Made by a program: the position numbers and the translations under genes. From Balneolales bacterium (GTDB lineage: Bacteria > Bacteroidota > Rhodothermia > Balneolales > Cyclonatronaceae), in assembly GCA_022565805.1 (NCBI GenBank), contig JAIULZ010000011.1, positions 1-50,881 of the forward strand: 50,881 bases of DNA. Reading direction: 5' to 3'. Numbering within the stretch: the stretch's first letter is position 1; the number at the start of each line of letters is the position of its first letter. The notes under the pieces were generated by a model that was not told the origin of the DNA, ran no database searches, and saw nothing but the letters and a program-made list of their open reading frames with translations. Shown piece after piece: positions 44,518-50,881 of this stretch.

Positions 44518-45043
44518 ACATAATAAGACGAACCCGACTGAAGATCCTGAGTTTGGAGTGGATTCAAGATATAGATCAGAGAAAGAGCGTAAATCAGAAT
44601 CCATCGCCTTAATGGAAGCGCGATTAAAAAGAATGAAGAATATGTCCAAAGATGATATTCTACGTGCTAAACTGATGCAGCTAAAATTAAGGATGGAAGA
44701 GTTTATTAAAGAACCAGATTATGATGACCGAAAACATTTTTTGACTTTTCTGGAATCCTATATAGATGCTATATATTCTAAAAGGAATCAATTTGCAAGC
44801 GATATTGATATTACTCCAGTTATGCTAAGTCAGATTATTAACAACCATAGAGAACCTAATGATGAATTCATAAAGAAAATAATGATTCATTCTGATAAAG
44901 TTTTTGCGAATATATGCGATTTCAATGGGATGACGTGGTATCTGGTTTATTTTCATGAAAAGCTACGTACCACTATGATGGAGCAAGAAAAATGGAGACC
45001 AAAGCTTGAAAATCACGTAAAACTCAGTGAAACACTTGAGTAA
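44510..45043 (+). CDS. HTH (XRE-like) protein, putative antitoxin
   Basis: A 177-residue protein. The first 70 residues are highly charged and helical (SEKERKSESIALMEARLKR), perhaps the toxin-binding arm. Residues about 83-125 form an XRE-like helix-turn-helix (QFASDIDITPVMLSQIINNH followed by REPNDEFIKKI). The C-terminal part is helical. The gene starts 8 bases inside the GNAT-like gene, so the two are coupled. A broken copy of its first third lies 4.5 kb upstream at 40003-40212. The antitoxin role is inferred from coupling, size, HTH and the inverted repeat upstream. Confidence 0.7.
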   Translation: MNKHNKTNPTEDPEFGVDSRYRSEKERKSESIALMEARLKRMKNMSKDDILRAKLMQLKLRMEEFIKEPDYDDRKHFLTFLESYIDAIYSKRNQFASDIDITPVMLSQIINNHREPNDEFIKKIMIHSDKVFANICDFNGMTWYLVYFHEKLRTTMMEQEKWRPKLENHVKLSETLE

Positions 45044-45065
45044 TAAAATGTGAATCAAAAACATC

Positions 45066-45115
45066 CTTCCCTCTGCGAAACCTCTGCGTAACCTCTGCGT
45101 AACTTGTGGTAAAAA
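45066..45115 (+). repeat. Tandem CCTCTGCG units
   Basis: Three near-identical 11-base units (CTCTGCGAAAC, CTCTGCGTAAC, CTCTGCGTAAC) followed by TTGTGGTAAAAAC, 23 bases after the antitoxin-like gene. Related to the repeat at 41243-41289. Confidence 0.75.
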
Positions 45116-45242
45116 CACACCGAGCCGTAATTAACCTATAACGTAAGAAATCCGGTTGGGATCCGATCACCCTACAAAAAAATCCTGTTAATCCTCCGAA
45201 AAGTCGGAGCGCGGCACGGCAATTCGCTCGAGAAAAACTTTC

Positions 45243-45659
45243 CTATTCCACTACCCCATAAATCGCCCGCTCAAAGCGATCGTAAAACTCATTCTGACCC
45301 AAAGCCGGCATCACCTGTGTCATCAGCACAACAATGAGATCGTGCTCGGGATCGATCCAGTAGGTACTTTGGAAGGCGCCGCCCCAGCTGAGGCTGCCTG
45401 CCGCACGCTTTCCTTCGGTTCGGGCTTCTTCGGTGGTAATCAGCAGTCCGTATCCGAACTTGTTCCCGCCCAGATCGAGCTCTCCCACCTTGTTCTCGGT
45501 CATCATAGAAACGGTAGACTCCTGCATAATCCGGTTTCCGTTAAACGCCCCGCCCTGATGTATCGCCGAAAGAAAGGTGTGATAGTCGGCCGTAGATGAT
45601 GTAAGTCCGGCTCCACCGGAATAGTACGTCATGGCGCCGCTGACCGGAAAATTCCACTG
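45243..45659 (-). pseudogene. 3' fragment of a beta-lactamase-family serine hydrolase gene
   Basis: The frame encodes only the C-terminal third of a class C beta-lactamase/EstB-like hydrolase: FPVSGAMTYYSGGAGLTSS, then DYHTFLSAIHQGG, GYGLLITTEEA, LSWGGAFQSTYWIDPEHDL and a typical end. The SxxK serine and the YxN motif, which belong to the missing N-terminal part, are absent. Upstream of about 45660 the frame stays open for a few codons but loses family character. An ATG at 45632 could give a 129-residue product, but it could not be an active hydrolase. A deletion or insertion boundary near 45660 is likely. Confidence 0.85.
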
Positions 45660-46082
45660 AGATTTTAAAAAAGCCAGTATCGTCAGCGTAATTTTTACAA
45701 CAAAGTAAGGTATTTTTTCTCTTCAGAAATTATGTAGAACGGCTTTCCAAGGACCGTTTATCTGACAGATAAATACACGGCTTATTTGATAAACTGCATG
45801 AAAAATACAGACTCTGCTTTCGTGAATTTAACCAAAGAAATGAGGTTTAAAACAAGATAGAAAGTATTATCAGATAGTTTTATACAAACATCTATTATAT
45901 TTTTTTTACATGATTTAAGAGTAAATTTAAAATGAAGGGAACAAAATCTTCCCGATAATATTAAACTATGTATAATCATTTAAGCCGGAATGAGAGGTTA
46001 TTTTATGTTTATTATTGATTTTCAGTCAGTAGCAAATTGCTTTAGAATAACCACTCCCAACCATAAACTAACTTTTGGCCGT
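45660..46082. other. Low-complexity intergenic region next to the hydrolase fragment
   Basis: About 420 A/T-rich bases. It contains no recognisable N-terminal half of the hydrolase, no transposase remnant and no supported gene. A 65-codon minus-strand frame at 45782-45979 has no family features. Confidence 0.5.
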
Positions 46083-46577
46083 ATGAAAACATATTTACTA
46101 ATACTTTTTTCCACGCTGTTGACCTTTGGCTGTTTATCAATGGATCTTGATAATTACGGCCCGGGCAAAATGCCTGTTCCTGAGCTGATGGCAGCTCCAG
46201 ACACGCTGTATATTGGAGATCAGGCTTTGGTGATGGATACCTACTTGTTGCGCGACTTTATGCCCACAAGCAATCCCAATAGCAATTCCCTATCCGCTTC
46301 ACTTACAATAAAGACTACCGACCTGACTCCTTTTCCGGAGTCATTAACTGCAGATGCGGCATGGATCGTTAATATTATCGACGTTTGGGATACATACTTG
46401 TCGGGTGCAAATACACCACCAAGTCAGACCGGTGCTCATGAACTGAGAAAAGTTGCCAGAAACGGGCCCATGTGGAATACCGGGCTTGTGGTAGAAGTGA
46501 TTGTACGGCTTAGGCATACAGACGGATCGACCTATCTTCTTCGGGCGCCGAATCAAAGAATAATGCGAACAGGCTAA
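46083..46577 (+). CDS. Small lipoprotein of unknown function
   Basis: A 164-residue lipoprotein with the signal MKTYLLILFSTLLTFGC (Cys17). The mature part has strands and turns (GDQALVMDTYLLRDFMP, AAWIVNIIDVWDTYLSG, GLVVEVIVRLRHTDGSTYLLR) suggesting one beta-sandwich-like domain. No family recognised. The open frame reaches back to 45990, but the ATG at 46083 begins the lipoprotein signal and is the better start. It is monocistronic as far as can be seen and faces the ABC transporter genes on the other strand. Confidence 0.65.
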   Translation: MKTYLLILFSTLLTFGCLSMDLDNYGPGKMPVPELMAAPDTLYIGDQALVMDTYLLRDFMPTSNPNSNSLSASLTIKTTDLTPFPESLTADAAWIVNIIDVWDTYLSGANTPPSQTGAHELRKVARNGPMWNTGLVVEVIVRLRHTDGSTYLLRAPNQRIMRTG

Positions 46578-46688
46578 ATGATGGCCAATATGGGCGTTGC
46601 AATCACTATTGCTAAAACAAAAAAATCTGGGACTTGTAGTTTGCTCTTATCTCTTCCATAAAGCTTTCCTCCTACTTTTCTTTTAATT

Positions 46689-47882
46689 TTACGATCTCCT
46701 GAACCAGTGCACCATTTCCTTGATGGTTGGCTCTTTTCCGTACATCATCATGCCTGTGGCAAATATTTTCCCTGCCCATAAGCGGAATATCCATGCTGTT
46801 GCGGCTAATAAAGCTATGGCAACAATGGGCTCCCACCAGGCTACCTGTGTCATCACCAAACGGACGGGCAAAATTGCATAGGATGTTAATGGAAACATTC
46901 CCAGTATTTGAATGGCGGTGCTATCGGCGTTGAAAATGGCCACAAAAGCAAACAAAACCGGATAGAGAGGAATCATCATAAGGCCGGATTTTTGTGATGT
47001 GTTCGGATCATCTATCGTGGCCGCAATGCCCGCAAAGAAAGAGTTGATCATCAAAATTCCCAGAAGTGATAAAATCAAAAATAGGAGAAGCAGTCCGGGG
47101 TTGATTAAAGCCAAAGCCTCGCCAAAAGGAGCCCCGGTAAAGTTGACCAGCGCAACGACGCTGATTAGCCCAAGGCCTCCGTAATAGACTACATAGGTTA
47201 ATCCAATTCCCGTAATTCCAAGAATTTTGCCATCAATCCAGGTTTGCGGATGTATGGCCGATATAACCTGTTCGGTAATTCGCTGCTGCTTCTCTCCGGT
47301 AATGGCCGTAAACTGATAAGCAAATCCCATAAACACGGCTATGAGTACAAGGAAAATGGCGATGCCAGCCAGCCACTTATCGGCCGATGATGATTCGCTG
47401 CCCCGGTCGAATTCGGTATGAAGCACCATTCCTTCCTCAATGGCGGCAAAAACGGTCGCATCAATATTAAATTCCTGCAATTTCAGTTCGGTGCGCTGTT
47501 CTTTCAAAAATTGACGCAAGCTTAGAAGCCAGCCCCGCTGACTCTTCATTCTGATGGTGGCAGAGTCTGAAGAAACGATAGTCAGAATACCGTCGAGGCT
47601 GCCCGCCTGAAGCTCCTCAAGCAGAAGCTCCATAGAATCGTTGGTTCGATCGCTGAATCTAAGCTCTTTGCTCTGAAAGTTTTCTTTGTCAAATTCCCCA
47701 TATTGGTGAATTGCAATTTCCGGAACCGAAAGTGTGTCTGAGGCCACCCAGAAACCAATTACGCCGCCGATCAATCCGAACGCTAAGAAAAACACCGTTC
47801 CTTTAATCATATCGATCCACTTAAAAAAACGGGTATACTCCCATTTTGTAACATTCCAAACCGTTCTCAGCTGATTATTCAT
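46689..47882 (-). CDS. ABC-2 transporter permease (NatB-like)
   Basis: A 397-residue inner-membrane permease. One helix lies near residues 25-48 (VFFLAFGLIGGVIGFWV), then an extracytoplasmic domain of about 130 residues, then five to six helices from about 170 (IAIFLVLIAVFMGFAYQF, LGLISVVALV, LLLLFLILSLLGILM, LLAATAWIFRLW). TGEKQQRITEQVISAIHPQTWIDGKILG is the typical cytoplasmic loop of NatB/ABC-2 proteins. The start is the ATG at 47882, which overlaps the ATPase stop by 8 bases; a longer frame to 47936 lies inside that gene. With the ATPase it probably exports Na+ or a small molecule; the substrate is unknown. Confidence 0.9.
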   Translation of the reverse strand: MNNQLRTVWNVTKWEYTRFFKWIDMIKGTVFFLAFGLIGGVIGFWVASDTLSVPEIAIHQYGEFDKENFQSKELRFSDRTNDSMELLLEELQAGSLDGILTIVSSDSATIRMKSQRGWLLSLRQFLKEQRTELKLQEFNIDATVFAAIEEGMVLHTEFDRGSESSSADKWLAGIAIFLVLIAVFMGFAYQFTAITGEKQQRITEQVISAIHPQTWIDGKILGITGIGLTYVVYYGGLGLISVVALVNFTGAPFGEALALINPGLLLLFLILSLLGILMINSFFAGIAATIDDPNTSQKSGLMMIPLYPVLFAFVAIFNADSTAIQILGMFPLTSYAILPVRLVMTQVAWWEPIVAIALLAATAWIFRLWAGKIFATGMMMYGKEPTIKEMVHWFRRS

Positions 47883-48798
47883 GAACCCGCCCTCCTGTTT
47901 TGAAGCTTTCAATGAAGATTTCGTGCAGGTTAACATCCGACGTTTTCAGGCTTTTCACCGTGCCGGCTTCAATCATAATTTTAAGGACTTCGTTGAGCGA
48001 ATAATTTTCAGAAAAATAGATCTCCCATTCTTCGGGAGCTGTTTGAATGCTGTTTCGGATGTGGGCTGAGCTTTCGAAAAGCTCCTTTTTTGCGGCACCA
48101 TTATAGGAAACAATAAGCTTTTTGTCGGAAATTGTATTATTCCGAATATCCTCGAAGGTACCGCTAAGCAGTTCTTTGCCGTGATTAATCATCAGGATGC
48201 GATCCGCAATATTTTCAACCAACTGCATTTGATGGGCGCTGAGCAGAATCGTCATCCCGCCATCCCGAAGCTCGCGAATAATATCGGAAATAAGCTCCTG
48301 ATTGATCGGATCGAAACCGGAATATGGTTCATCCAGAATGGCAAATTCCGGCTCATGTAAAATAGAAGCAATAAACTGCACTTTTTGCTGATTTCCTTTC
48401 GAAAGCGTCGAAATTTTTTCGGCTTTTCTATCCAGTATTCCAAAACGATCGAGCCAGGCCGTTGCCTTTTTTTGAGCCTCAGCCGGATCACTACCGCGAA
48501 GTGAGGACAAATACAGCAGAGTCTTCATAATAGGCGCATCCTGATATAAACCCCGCTCTTCGGGCAGATAACCCAGCTTTGATCGATTCACCTTAGAACC
48601 AAGCAGAACAGAAGAATCGAACGAAATTAATCCGCTATCGGGCTCCATAATTTGCATAATCATGCGAATGCTGCTGGTTTTTCCAGCACCATTCGGACCC
48701 AGTAGCGCAAAGATTTCACCCTTTTTAATTTCAAAAGAAAGATCGTCCACTGCTTTCACTTTGGCGAACTTTTTGACCACATTTTCAAATTTGAGCAT
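47875..48798 (-). CDS. ABC transporter ATP-binding protein (NatA-like)
   Basis: A 307-residue cytoplasmic ATPase. Walker A GPNGAGKTSS (about 34-43), Q-loop region YLPEERGLYQD, signature LSKGNQQKVQFI, Walker B FAILDEPYSGFDP and H-loop SAHQM are all present, so it should be active. The C-terminal about 80 residues are an extra domain common in NatA/CcmA-type exporters (DUF4162). It is the first gene of the pair and overlaps the permease gene by 8 bases. A short TAATGG triplet-like repeat lies in the upstream region near 48837-48858. Confidence 0.95.
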   Translation of the reverse strand: MLKFENVVKKFAKVKAVDDLSFEIKKGEIFALLGPNGAGKTSSIRMIMQIMEPDSGLISFDSSVLLGSKVNRSKLGYLPEERGLYQDAPIMKTLLYLSSLRGSDPAEAQKKATAWLDRFGILDRKAEKISTLSKGNQQKVQFIASILHEPEFAILDEPYSGFDPINQELISDIIRELRDGGMTILLSAHQMQLVENIADRILMINHGKELLSGTFEDIRNNTISDKKLIVSYNGAAKKELFESSAHIRNSIQTAPEEWEIYFSENYSLNEVLKIMIEAGTVKSLKTSDVNLHEIFIESFKTGGRVHE

Positions 48799-48992
48799 AG
48801 CAGATTGGGTTATTTCAAACCTTTATCGGGGTATGTGTAATGGTAATGGTAATGGAAATAAAAATTATAACTACGAGAAAAAGTGGTTTAGGTTACTTAC
48901 AAATTTTCTAGTTTATTAAACCTGATAACATCCGTAAAACGTTAATTTTGCAAAGCTATCGAAAGGTTGTAAAGGCAATAAAAACAAAAAAC

Positions 48993-49688
48993 ATGAAGCT
49001 TTTTCATCAGCTTATATTTTTACTTGCTACCTTCACGGCTTTTGCCCAAAGCGGGGATACAGACAATCCAGATTTCTATGGAATGACAATCTCAGAAGTT
49101 TCCAAAATAAGTGGTTGGACCATCATAAAAGAAAATTCCGGAAACCTGAGCTCTGCTCACCTTGAAGATATTGTTGTAATTCTGCAATCCGGGGAACATC
49201 AATTCATAAATTGTAGCGAGAGCGCACAACGACTGGCCGATGAAAAACGGATTATTCTGGTGTTAACAGCTGGTAATGATGATGATGATGATGATGATGA
49301 TGAGCCAAAAGTAAGCATTCAAAACAACAGATTTATTGCTCCACCTATTTCCGGAGGAATGGACTGCTATCTTGAGCCGGAGGTTTCAATCGAAAATCAT
49401 ACGCTGAGCATAAGCTATCAATACGTGCGCTCGAGCACCTCCTACACCTTTAATTTTATAGATGAATCGCTTGTTCTTGTCTCCGCAAAAAAAGCCGGCG
49501 TTTCGGGCGGCGTGTTTTCATCCGATTATTTTGACTTCAAAAGTGGAAAAATTACATCCAAAAAGGGAAGCATCAGCTCCGATTCCACCACAATAGAAAC
49601 AATACCTATCGAATTTGAAGGATTTAAGAAGCTTTCGGAAATGGGAGAGATGTATGAGTGGGAAGTAGCCGAGTTTAAAAGGATTTAA
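48993..49688 (+). CDS. Secreted protein of unknown function with eight-Asp run
   Basis: A 231-residue exported protein. The signal peptide is MKLFHQLIFLLATFTAFAQ; I start at the ATG at 48993 rather than the open frame to 48948. The mature part shows strands (SIENHTLSISYQYVRSSTSY, FNFIDESLVLVSAKK) and an acidic linker of eight Asp at about residues 96-103, coded by a pure GAT repeat. No family recognised. It lies divergent from the ABC transporter operon with about 190 bases between them. No lipobox is visible, so the protein is probably periplasmic. Confidence 0.65.
   Translation: MKLFHQLIFLLATFTAFAQSGDTDNPDFYGMTISEVSKISGWTIIKENSGNLSSAHLEDIVVILQSGEHQFINCSESAQRLADEKRIILVLTAGNDDDDDDDDEPKVSIQNNRFIAPPISGGMDCYLEPEVSIENHTLSISYQYVRSSTSYTFNFIDESLVLVSAKKAGVSGGVFSSDYFDFKSGKITSKKGSISSDSTTIETIPIEFEGFKKLSEMGEMYEWEVAEFKRI
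49278..49301 (+). repeat. (GAT)8 microsatellite in coding sequence
   Basis: Eight perfect GAT triplets coding for eight Asp inside the secreted protein gene. Changes by whole units would keep the frame and alter the linker length. Confidence 0.95.
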
Positions 49689-50700
49689 TTTCCATATAGA
49701 ATAAATTGCAAAAGCCGCTCACCCGAACTTTTCCTCTTTTCGATTTGCAAAAACACCACCGGGTCTGGGTTTGGGAAATGGATTTACACGGGAGTTGCTT
49801 CAGCTCTCTACCATCTACCAGCGAATAAACCCGCCGCCGAGACAGAGAGCAGCGGTCAGAAGTCAGTGGTTGGGCTAAGAAATGGATTACAATATAAAAA
49901 CATAGCTCCAAGCGTTGCGAAATTCGATGGGCAACCGGCGGGGTAATATTCAAATCCTGAATTCAGTCTCGAAATATATCGCACTACCAAATGCAGTTTA
50001 AATGGAATGAAGCTACCTTTTCAAGATTGTGATGAATTAGAGTTATGTTTTCCTCATCAAGGGTGATGTTTTCTGTGGATTCCTCCTCGCCCTGTCTCGG
50101 GTCATTATCTTAAGCCATGAAATGCTGCTTTATTGGCTACAATTGGTTAGGAAGTGCTGTTTATGAAATATTTGCACCCTTTTAGTGATAAATCAGCCAC
50201 TTATTAAAATTTGTGTGATTCAATTTGACTATTTCTTTCGCATATACAGTAGTCGGAGCTCATTTAACATGACTTTGAGTTAACATTAACAGCACCTTGC
50301 ATCTTATAACTCTCATGTAAATAAATGTGTATTCAATTCATGGTCTTTAAACTTTGTTGCTAATTAATTGGAACATTTTGAAGCTCTTGATATGAATAAC
50401 TCCGAATTAATATGTGGAGCAGCAGATAGTTTGCTGATTTAAAATAAAATAATGCAGAATAAATCGAGGTAGCCTTTTGCAGGTATAGAGCAGTAAGCTG
50501 TATACCCGATAGTTTTGTGAGAATATGGTTGTTTAAGTTGTAGTAGCAAAAAAGCGCTCAAAAGACTAGAAGTATGGCCTCGGTTAAGCATCAATCGAAA
50601 ATTGATGTAGCAAATACCTAACGATCAAAATTTAAGTGCACTTACAATAATCCTTATAAAATTTCTCAATTACTTGCCAATAAATAAAAGGTTAAGCCAT
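49689..50700. other. Long intergenic region without a recognised gene
   Basis: About 1 kb with stop codons in all frames at short spacing. A 92-codon minus-strand frame at 49675-49953 overlaps the end of the secreted-protein gene and has no family features. No hairpin-U-run, tRNA or repeat unit was found. It precedes a surface-protein gene and may hold a long regulatory leader. Confidence 0.5.
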
Positions 50701-50881
50701 ATGAAAACGATATACAAAAAAAGCATCAAGCTAAATAAAAGACATACAGACCAGAATTTAAAACTAATCCCGGCATTGCTGGTAATTGTGGTGTTATTTT
50801 CTGCGCCGATTTTAAACGCTCAGGCGCTGCAGAACGATAACTTTTTCCTGCATGAAAACGGGGTAACGGTGATGTGCCCGG
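50701..50881 (+). CDS. Start of a secreted surface protein, cut by the window edge
   Basis: The frame from the ATG at 50701 stays open to the end of the window (60 codons). The product begins with an unusually long basic stretch of about 21 residues (MKTIYKKSIKLNKRHTDQ), then a hydrophobic signal core (LLVIVVLFSAPILNAQA), then NDNFFLHENGVTVMCP. The 'NGVTVxCP' start is one I associate with large BspA-like or T9SS-exported surface proteins of Balneolota and relatives. The family and full length cannot be determined because the rest is outside the window. Confidence 0.75.
   Translation, partial: MKTIYKKSIKLNKRHTDQNLKLIPALLVIVVLFSAPILNAQALQNDNFFLHENGVTVMCP

Noticed and set aside
1-50881. CRISPR arrays, tRNA, rRNA, transposases, phage genes
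   Set aside because: Looked for by eye on both strands; no spaced direct repeats, cloverleaf-like sequences with CCA-type ends, rRNA segments or transposase motifs were found.

Overview
The window looks like a chromosome segment from a Bacteroidota-type bacterium, most likely Balneolota (Balneolaceae). The evidence is a secreted protein (41728-43662) ending in a type IX secretion sorting domain with the 'NPFNPTTQISY' style typical of that group, a partial surface protein at the right edge with an 'ENGVTV' start, A/T-rich intergenic DNA, several lipoproteins, and few clear Shine-Dalgarno sites. The placement is inference, not a marker-gene result.

Region 1 (about 6-35 kb) is one large exopolysaccharide (EPS) locus. 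It holds an export machine: Wzz-like chain-length protein, degenerate tyrosine-kinase-like ATPase, new 54-residue membrane protein, Wzy/WaaL-like ligase-polymerase, Wzx flippase, OPX lipoprotein and a PorV-like barrel. A polyprenyl-phosphate sugar-1-phosphate transferase (WecA/MraY fold) is fused to a Rossmann domain. There are four further glycosyltransferases, a polysaccharide deacetylase, a LbH acetyltransferase, three GNAT/CelD-type acyltransferases and a GH9 lipoprotein. Two paralogous GH5 mannanase-like enzymes flank the locus at 184-2607 and 33671-34930.

Inside the locus is a small assembly-line cassette (7.9-13.6 kb): a free-standing formyltransferase, a luciferase-like flavin monooxygenase, an amino-acid-type adenylation enzyme, a one-domain carrier protein and a GNAT-like acyltransferase. 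My inference is that it activates an amino acid or related acid on the carrier, modifies it, and attaches it to an EPS sugar.

Regulation is the most coherent signal. Seven sites matching the sigma-54 -24/-12 promoter (GG-N10-GC type) sit in the intergenic regions of the EPS locus and each points at an EPS transcription unit. A sigma-54 activator without a receiver domain (2676-3779) lies at the left edge. A second activator-like gene (29842-30660) lies inside the export operon but lacks the GAFTGA loop, has Gln for the Walker B Glu, and has no DNA-binding domain, so it looks like a pseudo-activator.

Region 2 (35.4-39.9 kb) is a phosphorelay: a CheB-CheR-PAS-histidine kinase fusion between two single-domain response regulators. 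Region 3 (39.9-46.6 kb) is accessory DNA: a decayed 5' copy of an antitoxin-like gene, a membrane protein, the T9SS-sorted protein, an intact GNAT-like/HTH pair that looks like a toxin-antitoxin system with a possible operator, a 3' fragment of a beta-lactamase-family gene, and a lipoprotein. Region 4 (46.7-50.9 kb) has a NatAB-like ABC exporter, a secreted protein with an eight-Asp run, about 1 kb without genes, and the start of a surface protein cut by the window edge. I saw no tRNA, rRNA, CRISPR array or transposase.
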